DNA from: Bacteroidota bacterium
Lineage (GTDB): Bacteria; Bacteroidota; Bacteroidia; Chitinophagales; Chitinophagaceae
DNA: 63,612 nucleotides
Direction: 5' to 3'
NCBI GenBank assembly: GCA_947453145.1
Contig: CANGFA010000014.1
Coordinates: 1-63,612 of the forward strand
Part shown: positions 8,860 through 16,463 of the stretch, piece by piece
How the letters are laid out: each line of letters starts with the position of its first letter
Position numbering within the stretch: the first letter of the stretch is position 1
Translations under genes and position numbers: made by a program
The notes under the pieces: model-generated
Databases searched by the model: none
What the model saw: only the letters and a program-made list of their open reading frames with translations
What the model was told of the DNA's origin: nothing

Positions 8860-9000
8860 TAACTTTGAAAGACTAATACAATTGTCGGATCAGGTATTCT
8901 CAAGCCGAACCGATACTGACCAATTAAACGTAAACGAAAAACCCCACGATTTCTGAATATAATGATGGAAGCTGCCATTATATAGACGTTAAGTAAAGTA
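8860..9000. other. Structured intergenic element of unknown type
   Basis: This stretch is less AT-rich than its surroundings and can form two imperfect hairpins. One pairs GGATCAGGTATT with GATACTGACC (about 8887-8923). The other pairs ATATAATGATGG with CCATTATAT (about 8958-8984). It ends in ACGTTAAGT, which fits the GTTRRRY core of integron attC sites, but I could not find the matching RYYYAAC end or an integrase. It may be a repeat remnant. Confidence 0.25.
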
Positions 9001-9006
9001 GCACTA

Positions 9007-9450
9007 TTACTTTTGTAATTTCTTTTCAAATATACCGGCTGTAATAGCAACTACGCTAGATAATAAAGTAGTTAACATACTTAACGCAATAAAACCAGCA
9101 GGGTCGTCTTCTTTATTGTGAAATAATAAAATAAATATGGCACTAGTTATTATAAAAATGGCAAATAAAATTGCACAATATTTAATGGTCTTTAAGGCAT
9201 TAATTGCTTTAAATGAAAAAGTTTCCTTTTGCCCAATGTATCTTAGTACTTTATATCCTTGATATAATGCAACGAAGAAAGGTATAGAAGCTACATATCC
9301 AAATAATATAAAAGGATCAGTATATATATGGTAAAGGTCTAAATTTACTGCCCTTCCCTCAGTAAGTGGCACCCGAATTAGAAAACAGAGTACCACTATA
9401 CCAAAAATTAGGATAAGAGCCTGAAGAAAAATGATAGTAGTCCTCTTCAT
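9007..9450 (-). CDS. DUF2975 integral membrane protein
   Basis: A 147-residue inner-membrane protein with four predicted transmembrane helices at about 7-27, 49-66, 87-110 and 120-141. The spacing and the motif YKVLRYIGQKETFS between helices 2 and 3 fit DUF2975. Family members are frequently followed by a small Xre-type regulator; none is present here. Function unknown. Confidence 0.75.
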   Translation of the reverse strand: MKRTTIIFLQALILIFGIVVLCFLIRVPLTEGRAVNLDLYHIYTDPFILFGYVASIPFFVALYQGYKVLRYIGQKETFSFKAINALKTIKYCAILFAIFIITSAIFILLFHNKEDDPAGFIALSMLTTLLSSVVAITAGIFEKKLQK

Positions 9451-9542
9451 TTTAAAATTTTATACTTCTGGTGAAGGTAATGAATATTGTTTATTCAATA
9501 AGTGTATAGTAATAAACAAAACAAACTTAATCCACTACCAAA

Positions 9543-10802
9543 CTACAATGCTTTCATCATCCATTTGTAAAAGTTTTCCCATGATGGTATTTGACTATAA
9601 TTTTCATTTTGAGTTAAATATATTCCTATAACTTCTCTTTTAGGGTCTATAAAAAATGAAGTACAGTTTGATCCAACCCAAGAAATTGATTTTTCAGGAA
9701 GAGGAGAGCTATCTCCTTCTTTTCGTATTATCTGATATCCAAAAGTGAAACCTTTATCAGGATTTCCAGTTGTGGACCCATTAATATATGAAGGCAATTG
9801 GTCCGTTTTCATTAATGCAATAGTTTCTGGTTTTGCAATTATTTTATTATTATATATTCCATTTTTTAATATCATGGTACAAAATTTCAAATAGTCATCT
9901 AAAGTTGAAATTAAACCACCGGAAGCACTCGTAAATACTTTTGGCCCAGAGATTAACGCACTAGATACATTACCAGGATCAGTCATTTCCATTTCGCCTT
10001 TTTCATCTAATTTGTATAAAGAGGTAAGTCTTGGCGCATCAACTGCATCTAAGTGAAATTTGGTATCATTCATTTGCATTGGTTCAAAAATTCTTTTTTT
10101 CAAAAAATCCTTAAAAGACATACCAGAAACAATTTCAATCACACGAGCTGCAACATTTGTCGATTGTCCATATTCCCAGCTTTCACCTGGTTCATAATCT
10201 AGTGGAAGTTTTGCAAATTCTTTACAAAAATGCGTTAAGTCATAATTTGTAACATCTTTATAAGTTGCAGCATACAGAACTTTTTGATTAGGCGAGAAGC
10301 CACCCGGAAAGCCTGCTGTATGTGTGAGTAAATTTCTTAAAAAAATTGGATTTTTTGCAGGATGCGTTCTTAAAACAACAACTCCACTTAAAGTATCTAT
10401 TCTATCAAGAACAGTTGGACTAGCAAATTCAGGTAAATATTTGTCTAATCGGTCATTCATATTAATTAATCCATCCTCCTGTAATAGTAATAAAGCAAGT
10501 GAAGAGATTGGTTTTGTCATGGATTGTATTCTGAATAAACCATCACGTTTTAAAGGGGTATGTGTACTAACATCTGACTCACCTATAGTGTTGCTAGCAA
10601 TAATTACCCCTTTTTCATATAATAGATAAGTCCCACCTGCAATTTTTTTATTTGAAATATCTTTTTTTATAGCGTTTTCAAAAGAATCAATTGCAGTTTT
10701 ATTGATTTCTGTTTTTGGTATAGGGAAAGGTTTATTGTATTTTTTTTGAGCAGTTAAAAATGTACTTGAAAGCAGTACAATAATTAAAAAAATGTTTTTC
10801 AT
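9543..10802 (-). CDS. Secreted serine hydrolase, class C beta-lactamase fold
   Basis: A 419-residue exported protein with signal peptide 1-19. SMTK (Ser94, Lys97) is the SxxK nucleophile motif, and YGQS (Tyr211) takes the place of the YxN tyrosine. RNLLTHTAGFPGG is the strong family block that follows the catalytic helix, and FTFGYQI lies in the C-terminal part. Proteins of this type include EstB-like esterases, D-aminopeptidases and transesterases; few are true antibiotic-hydrolysing lactamases, so I do not call resistance. Monocistronic. Confidence 0.85.
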   Translation of the reverse strand: MKNIFLIIVLLSSTFLTAQKKYNKPFPIPKTEINKTAIDSFENAIKKDISNKKIAGGTYLLYEKGVIIASNTIGESDVSTHTPLKRDGLFRIQSMTKPISSLALLLLQEDGLINMNDRLDKYLPEFASPTVLDRIDTLSGVVVLRTHPAKNPIFLRNLLTHTAGFPGGFSPNQKVLYAATYKDVTNYDLTHFCKEFAKLPLDYEPGESWEYGQSTNVAARVIEIVSGMSFKDFLKKRIFEPMQMNDTKFHLDAVDAPRLTSLYKLDEKGEMEMTDPGNVSSALISGPKVFTSASGGLISTLDDYLKFCTMILKNGIYNNKIIAKPETIALMKTDQLPSYINGSTTGNPDKGFTFGYQIIRKEGDSSPLPEKSISWVGSNCTSFFIDPKREVIGIYLTQNENYSQIPSWENFYKWMMKAL

Positions 10803-10877
10803 TTAAGATTAATTTTATTTTTCTAAATAAATTAGTTACTTAAAGATACTAAAAAATAAAAAACTTAACCTGGATTA

Positions 10878-11516
10878 TTATGAGTTGATTTTAAACTCTA
10901 TCACAATATTGAATAATGGTATTTTACTTAAATTTTTAACGGCATGCACTATCGGCTCGGCAAACTTAACCGTATTAGGTACTTGAATGCCGGTGCCTTC
11001 TTTAACTTCTTTATTTAACCTAGGATCGGTTAGTTGTACTAGATTTAGTCGGACTACTAATCGTTGTGCATGACTGTGAAGTTCACGAATGTCACCAGGA
11101 TCTAATCTTTCTTCAAAGATTCTAAATTGTGCATCCTCGTAAACAATCGTATTTTTTTTTGGTTCAACCCATTGATCTGGTGAGGTAAGAGGCGGATGAT
11201 CTTTTTTAAATGAAATTTCTAAAAATTTACCAGACGTAATTTGATATGACTCATTTTCTAAGAATACGGCTACTTGACCTCGACTAAGTGCAAGCGTACC
11301 TTTACTGCTTTTTATATTTACATTGTCTAATGCTGCAATCACCCTTGTACCAATATTTTTGCTATTTGCAAAAGCATAACTAGCAGTATTTTGGTTTACT
11401 TGTATATACGGGTTATCAAGTACAACCCCTTCGGCATTCTCTTTTTGTTTTGCCTTTGCGTGTGCTATATTAATAATATTAAGACATAGTAGGATGAGTA
11501 GTAAATGTTTTTTCAT
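10878..11516 (-). CDS. Secreted cupin-like protein
   Basis: A 212-residue protein with a signal peptide ending near AHAKA. Two cupin-like halves are visible. The first (about 25-115) contains RGQVAVFLENESYQITSG and the second (about 125-212) contains IRELHSHAQRLVVRLN. Only the second carries a metal-type HxH. The VVRLNLVQLTDPR block resembles small periplasmic cupins often annotated as cytoplasmic or hypothetical proteins. No substrate or pathway is evident. Monocistronic. Confidence 0.6.
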   Translation of the reverse strand: MKKHLLLILLCLNIINIAHAKAKQKENAEGVVLDNPYIQVNQNTASYAFANSKNIGTRVIAALDNVNIKSSKGTLALSRGQVAVFLENESYQITSGKFLEISFKKDHPPLTSPDQWVEPKKNTIVYEDAQFRIFEERLDPGDIRELHSHAQRLVVRLNLVQLTDPRLNKEVKEGTGIQVPNTVKFAEPIVHAVKNLSKIPLFNIVIEFKINS

Positions 11517-11721
11517 TAAATTATTATTTGGGTACCCTTAATTTACAATAAATTGGGATTTTAATATTGTTTTGGTCAAATAGTTTGTATTAAAATATGC
11601 AAAATATTGATATTTTTAAAATTGTAAACCTCCTTTAATTTCAATAACGCTTTGAAGCTGCTTAGATTACCAATAATTGCATTAGTTTAGTAATTATTAT
11701 TTATTAAAAATCGGAATTCAT

Positions 11722-13005
11722 ATGCAAAGAAGAAATTTTTTAAAGTGGTCTTCTATTTTAAGTACAATAGGAATATTACCAGCTGCGCAGGTGGCGGCGG
11801 CAACAAACAGTTCATCCCATCATTCATTGGCTACTGGAGCAAAGGATCGTGCTTATTGGGTTACTTTATTAGATAAAATAGCCAGTCCCGTTTTATCCAA
11901 CATGAGTAAAGGGGAGTTAAAATTAAATATGCAAGTGGCTTTAAGTCCAACCTGGGATAATCGCAACAAGCAAGTAGCTTATATGGAAGCCTTTGGAAGG
12001 CTATTAGTGGGTATTGCCCCATTTTTAGCTTCACCAGATAACGAAAGTACTAAGGAATTAAAAAAAGAATCTGAAATAAGAAGCAGATTAAAAAAACAAA
12101 GCTTACAGTGTTTAGAAAATGCGGTAGATCCCAATAGTTCAGACTATTTGTATTGGGGAACACCAAAAGACAAGCAACCACTGGTAGATGCGGCATTTAT
12201 AGCGCAAGCGTTATTATCTGCACCAAAAACTTTATGGGAGCCATTGAGTGAAAAAACAAAAGAAAATTACATTAAGGAATTTACGCAGTTAAGAAAAATT
12301 GAACCTGCTAATAATAACTGGGTTTTATTTGCTGCAATAATAGAAAGCTTTTTAATGTCTATTGACATGCCTTTTGATGCGGAAAGAATAGATAAAGGAA
12401 TTAAAAAAATTCAATCCTGGTATGTAGGAGATGGTTGGTATTCAGACGGAGATAAATTCCATTTTGATCACTACAATGGGTATGTTATTCAGCCTATGTT
12501 GGTAGAAGTGCTCCGTGTAAATTGCTTGAAAAACCGGTTGCCAACTTCCCAGTATGAATTAGCCTATAAAAGAATGCAACGGTATGCATCATTCCAAGAA
12601 AGATATATTTCACCTGAAGGCACTTTTGTGGTAGTTGGCCGATCCTCTACCTATAGAACTGGCGCTTTTCAACCCTTGGCTAAACTGGCTTTGGACAATC
12701 AGCTGCCAGCACCTATTGTTCCAGCGCAAGTTCGATGCGCACTGACAGCTGTTTTTAAAAATATTTTTATACCAAGTACCTTTACAAAGGAAGGTTGGCT
12801 TACCATTGGTTTTATTGGAGATCAGCAAGCTGCTATAGCGGACTATTATTCAAATACAGGTAGTATGTATTTAACTTCCTTGGCTTTTTTGCCATTAGGC
12901 TTAGATGCGAACCATGCTTTTTGGTCTGAACCATTTACCGATTGGACGCAACGCAAAGCTTGGAGTGGTAAACCTTTTGTAAAAGATTATGCGGTGGATT
13001 ATTAA
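11722..13005 (+). CDS. DUF2264 protein with Tat-type leader
   Basis: A 427-residue exported protein. RRNFLK at 3-8 followed by a hydrophobic stretch is a twin-arginine (Tat) signal. The rest matches DUF2264 (PF10022): AYMEAFGRLLVGIAPFL, NNWVLFAAIIESFL, WYVGDGWYSDGD, FHFDHYNGYVIQPML and RYISPEGTFVVVGRSSTYR. DUF2264 proteins are alpha/alpha-toroid-like and occur near uronic-acid and other polysaccharide loci, so a role in uronate-oligosaccharide cleavage is conceivable, but activity is unassigned. It is separated from the 16-47 kb locus by unrelated genes and is convergent with the formamidase-like gene. Confidence 0.8.
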   Translation: MQRRNFLKWSSILSTIGILPAAQVAAATNSSSHHSLATGAKDRAYWVTLLDKIASPVLSNMSKGELKLNMQVALSPTWDNRNKQVAYMEAFGRLLVGIAPFLASPDNESTKELKKESEIRSRLKKQSLQCLENAVDPNSSDYLYWGTPKDKQPLVDAAFIAQALLSAPKTLWEPLSEKTKENYIKEFTQLRKIEPANNNWVLFAAIIESFLMSIDMPFDAERIDKGIKKIQSWYVGDGWYSDGDKFHFDHYNGYVIQPMLVEVLRVNCLKNRLPTSQYELAYKRMQRYASFQERYISPEGTFVVVGRSSTYRTGAFQPLAKLALDNQLPAPIVPAQVRCALTAVFKNIFIPSTFTKEGWLTIGFIGDQQAAIADYYSNTGSMYLTSLAFLPLGLDANHAFWSEPFTDWTQRKAWSGKPFVKDYAVDY

Positions 13006-13016
13006 TTTTTATAAAA

Positions 13017-14012
13017 TTATTTCTTTCCAATACCGGCTAAGGATTTCTTTTTAATCATTGCAACCACTTCTACTTTTGGATCCACAATCTCTGTTATTTT
13101 ATATTCTAAAGCAGATCCCATTACTTGAGTTGCTTCTACAATATTTAAATCGTAAGCTTCTTGTAACCAATCTAACATTCCCTTAGTTGCTATTTTTAAA
13201 GAATTATCTAAGGTAGCATCCATTCCTACGGTCATGATATATTCTGCATCCTCTACTCTTGGGTAAGCAATTTGTTTGATTGGCTTTTTAATAATATCAA
13301 CTACGAATGAATAATCTAATGAGGTTTCTAAAGCACATAAATTTATTTCTCCATCCCCTTGTTGTGCATGACCATCTCCAATATATAAAAGCCCCCCTCT
13401 ATGATAAACAGGTAAGTACACACTTGCATTTTTTTTAATTCTATTAAAGTCCATATTTCCACCAAATGGACCAGAGTCCGTGGTGTTAATCATCTGATCC
13501 TTTGGTGCAGCTAAACCAACACAACCAAAAAATGGCTCAATAGCAACTTTGTAATTTTTTAAATGTGGTGTTTTATCTTGCAAAGAGGCAGTTTGGTTTT
13601 TAAAATCTAAATTCCAAGTAACGGTTTCTGAATCATTATTTGCTAATTGGGTAGTGCTGTCGTGCATACTTCTTGGATGAAAGTAAGGCAATGTGAATGC
13701 AGTGTTTCGGCTAAATTTAATATCTATAAAAGTGATTTTTACTACATCACCTTCCTCAGCCCCTTCAATAAAAAAAGGACCAGTTAAAGGGTTAATTGCT
13801 TTTTGAATAAGTTTTATACCATTTTTGTCAAAACCCTCACAGTCAATTGAACTTGTAACAATGGTATCTCCAACCTTTATATTTAAAGAAGGGGTAGTAG
13901 CACCTGAAAAATAGGAGTAATATTGAGTGGGTATAAATTTTACTATTTTAGGTACTTGAGCACTTGATACTAAGGAAATGAAGAGTATAGCAACAATTAA
14001 TATTTTTTTCAT
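13017..14012 (-). CDS. Secreted acetamidase/formamidase-family protein
   Basis: I start this gene at the Met that gives MKKILIVAILFISLVSSAQ, a clean signal peptide; a Met seven codons upstream (14033) is in frame but would spoil the signal. The mature protein belongs to the FmdA/AmdA family (PF03069). Evidence is the vestibule block GPFFIEGAEEGDVVKI and the hallmark GDGHAQQGDGEI. FGGNMDFNRIK and GCVGLAAP are further matches. Family enzymes hydrolyse formamide or acetamide to ammonia and the acid; an exported location is unusual, and the substrate may differ. Convergent with the DUF2264 gene, with 11 bp between stops. Confidence 0.85.
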   Translation of the reverse strand: MKKILIVAILFISLVSSAQVPKIVKFIPTQYYSYFSGATTPSLNIKVGDTIVTSSIDCEGFDKNGIKLIQKAINPLTGPFFIEGAEEGDVVKITFIDIKFSRNTAFTLPYFHPRSMHDSTTQLANNDSETVTWNLDFKNQTASLQDKTPHLKNYKVAIEPFFGCVGLAAPKDQMINTTDSGPFGGNMDFNRIKKNASVYLPVYHRGGLLYIGDGHAQQGDGEINLCALETSLDYSFVVDIIKKPIKQIAYPRVEDAEYIMTVGMDATLDNSLKIATKGMLDWLQEAYDLNIVEATQVMGSALEYKITEIVDPKVEVVAMIKKKSLAGIGKK

Positions 14013-14074
14013 TTTTTTATATTGAGACACCAATTTAGTAAAATACTTTCAGTTTTATAGTGTTTAGTTACATA

Positions 14075-14110
14075 ATAAAAATAGAGAGGCCCCTATTACT
14101 AGAGGCCTCA
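14075..14110 (-). terminator. Probable intrinsic terminator
   Basis: GAGGCC (14086-14091) pairs with GGCCTC (14104-14109) around a loop of about 12 bases. On the minus strand the stem is followed by CTATTTTTATT. It sits just beyond the stop of the NTF2-like lipoprotein gene. Confidence 0.7.
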
Positions 14111-14147
14111 ATCAGTTAATAAAAACAGATAAAAAGTATATCAATTA

Positions 14148-14636
14148 TTATTTTGGACTTTTAACAAATCCATTCATTCCAACAATTTTGCCATTTGAGA
14201 ATCTAAATCCATCCTGCCATTGAAAATGTTGAGTTTTACCATCCATTTCAATATCAGCTTCATCCCATATTAATACCCACTCATGTCCATTTTCACCAAT
14301 TACAGGTAAAATAACAGCTTGTTTATAATTTTTGAAATTGATTTTCGAAAAATTTGCTTCAACAAATTTCATAAGAGAATCTTTCCCGTTAATCTTTGAA
14401 CCATCTTCCATCCAAAATTTGGCCGTGTCTGCAATAAAACTAGCTAAAGTTTTAAAATCTTTTGCAAACATGGCTTGGTGGAATTTTTCAGCTATTGCCA
14501 TATTGTCTTCTCCACCAATTTTAAAGTTATCTGTGTAGGTGGGTTTGTACATGTGTTCAACTGCTGCTGTCTTTTTTTCGGTCTTACAAGCAATTAAGGA
14601 TGTAGCTGCGAAGAAACATACGAATAGTTTTTTCAT
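14148..14636 (-). CDS. NTF2-like (SnoaL-type) lipoprotein, second copy
   Basis: A 162-residue lipoprotein (SLIAC, Cys17) with one NTF2-like domain. IAEKFHQAMFAKDFKTLASF is the opening helix-hinge, FWMEDGSKINGKDSLMKFV the second block, and HFQWQDGFRFSNGKIVGMNGF the closing strands. It resembles the 3582-4103 protein in leader, length and fold and is probably a paralogue. No active site can be assigned. It is followed by its own terminator. Confidence 0.75.
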   Translation of the reverse strand: MKKLFVCFFAATSLIACKTEKKTAAVEHMYKPTYTDNFKIGGEDNMAIAEKFHQAMFAKDFKTLASFIADTAKFWMEDGSKINGKDSLMKFVEANFSKINFKNYKQAVILPVIGENGHEWVLIWDEADIEMDGKTQHFQWQDGFRFSNGKIVGMNGFVKSPK

Positions 14637-14807
14637 AATTTTGAGGTTTTGAGGTTTTTTAATTTATATTGAATATAAATTATTTTACTATTATAAGTAT
14701 CAAAATAATACTAAAATTGCCTTTCCCCATTCATTAAATAGGCAAAAAAGCTACTACTTTGTGAATTAAGTGTAATTTTTGCTTATTTTTTTACTTAAAT
14801 TTAGTTT

Positions 14808-16394
14808 ATGAGTACAATTCAAAAACACCACTTTAGTTATACGGGATGTGTAACTAAGTTTCTTTTGCTTGCCTTTGTTTTTTCGACTAAAATTTTATCT
14901 GCACAAACTGTGGTAGAAAAAATAGTACAAGAAGAAAATAAAAACTCCCAATTACAAACCTTAGCACATGAGTTATTGGATGGCATTGGACCAAGATTGG
15001 TAGGTACCCCACAAATGAAAAAAGCCAATGATTGGGCAGTAGATAAATATACAAGCTGGGGTATTACAGCACGTAATGAGCAATGGGGCGAGTGGAAAGG
15101 ATGGGAGCGAGGTATAACGCATATTGATATGCTATCTCCTAGAGTAAAAAGTTTAGAGGGAACCCAATTGTCTTGGAGTCCTTCTACCAAAGGGAAGGCA
15201 GTGAAAGCAGAAATTATGATCATTCCAGATTTAGCAGATTCAATGGCCTATGTGAATTGGTTGCCTACTGTAAAAGGAAAATTTGTAATGATTTCAATGA
15301 ATCAACCCACCGGAAGACCGGATGATAACTGGCAACAATTTTCAACAAAGGAATCATTTGAAAAATTAAAAAAAGAACGTACCGAGCAAACCGATGCTTG
15401 GCGTAAACGTATAAGTAAGACAGGTTTTTCGTCTAGGATGTTACCAATTGTCTTAGAAAAGGCGGGAGCTGTTGGTGTGTTAACTAGTAACTGGTCAAGT
15501 GGCTTTGGAGTTGACAAAATATTTAATGCCTATACTTCTAAAATTCCAACGGTGGATATAGCATTAGAAGATTACGGAACCTTATATCGCTTAGTGGAAT
15601 CTGGTGACAACCCAATTATTAGTATTCAGACCGATTCCAAAGATTTAGGCGTGGTACCTAACTTTAATACCATTGCTGAAATAAAAGGAACAGAAAAACC
15701 AGATGAATATGTAATGATGTCTGCGCATTTTGATTCCTGGGATGCAGGGCAAGGCGCAACAGATAATGGCACAGGTACATTAACCATGATGGAAGCCATG
15801 CGCATTTTAAAATTAGTTTACCCTAATCCTAAGCGTACCATTTTAGTAGGTCATTGGGGTAGTGAGGAGCAAGGCTTAAATGGATCAAGGGCTTTTGTGG
15901 AAGATCATCCCGAAGTAGTCGGTAAATTACAAGCTTTATTTAATCAGGATAATGGTACTGGAAGAATTGTAAATATTTCAGGTCAAGGTTTTCAGCATGC
16001 AGGTGAATTTATTACAAGATGGTTAGCTGCGGTACCTAATAGTATCAAAGATTCTATAAAAACTACTTTCCCTGGTGCACCAGGTGGAGGCGGTAGCGAC
16101 TTTGCTTCCTTTGTTGCAGTGGGTGCTCCTGGTTTTTCATTAGGTGCTTTAAACTGGTCTTACTTTAATTATACTTGGCACACTAATAGAGACACTTATG
16201 ATAAAATCATTTTTGATGATTTAAAAAACAATGCGATGCTAACTGCCATGTTGGTTTATATGGCTTGTGAAGACAATGCAACTTTCCCAAGAGACAAGGC
16301 GGTATTGGAAAATGACAGAAGAACAGGTCAGCCTGTTCAATGGCCTGTACAAGTTAAAGCAATGCGCAAAGGACCTATTGCACCAACGAATTAA
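14808..16394 (+). CDS. Secreted M28-family zinc peptidase
   Basis: A 528-residue exopeptidase-like enzyme with a long signal peptide (1-33, cleavage near LSAQ). An inserted PA-type domain is likely around 110-290. The di-zinc site is complete: His307 in SAHFDSWD, Asp319 in GATDNGTG, the catalytic pair Glu353-Glu354 in WGSEEQG, Asp381 in NQDNGTG and His458 in HTNRDTYD. Members are aminopeptidases or carboxypeptidases acting on peptides in the periplasm or outside the cell. It is monocistronic, ending at a strong terminator shared with the convergent barrel gene. Confidence 0.9.
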   Translation: MSTIQKHHFSYTGCVTKFLLLAFVFSTKILSAQTVVEKIVQEENKNSQLQTLAHELLDGIGPRLVGTPQMKKANDWAVDKYTSWGITARNEQWGEWKGWERGITHIDMLSPRVKSLEGTQLSWSPSTKGKAVKAEIMIIPDLADSMAYVNWLPTVKGKFVMISMNQPTGRPDDNWQQFSTKESFEKLKKERTEQTDAWRKRISKTGFSSRMLPIVLEKAGAVGVLTSNWSSGFGVDKIFNAYTSKIPTVDIALEDYGTLYRLVESGDNPIISIQTDSKDLGVVPNFNTIAEIKGTEKPDEYVMMSAHFDSWDAGQGATDNGTGTLTMMEAMRILKLVYPNPKRTILVGHWGSEEQGLNGSRAFVEDHPEVVGKLQALFNQDNGTGRIVNISGQGFQHAGEFITRWLAAVPNSIKDSIKTTFPGAPGGGGSDFASFVAVGAPGFSLGALNWSYFNYTWHTNRDTYDKIIFDDLKNNAMLTAMLVYMACEDNATFPRDKAVLENDRRTGQPVQWPVQVKAMRKGPIAPTN

Positions 16395-16410
16395 TGATCA
16401 ATTACATTTT

Positions 16411-16447
16411 ATAAAAAAGGACTTACATTTCAAGTAAGTCCTTTTTT
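16411..16447. terminator. Bidirectional intrinsic terminator; left boundary of the PUL
   Basis: AAAAAAGGACTTAC and GTAAGTCCTTTTTT form a perfect stem with a 7-base loop. It lies between the convergent M28 peptidase gene and the barrel gene at 16464, with T-runs on both strands, so it insulates the two transcripts. Confidence 0.92.
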
Positions 16448-16463
16448 ATTTTTATGCATTAAG

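Noticed and set aside
8823..9050. Minus-strand reading frame of 75 residues
   Set aside because: It overlaps the DUF2975 gene in another frame, has no recognisable domain, and sits on the structured intergenic element.
9543..10802. Antibiotic-resistance class C beta-lactamase
   Set aside because: It has SxxK and the family block after it, but YGQS instead of YxN and the overall pattern fit EstB-like esterases or peptidases.
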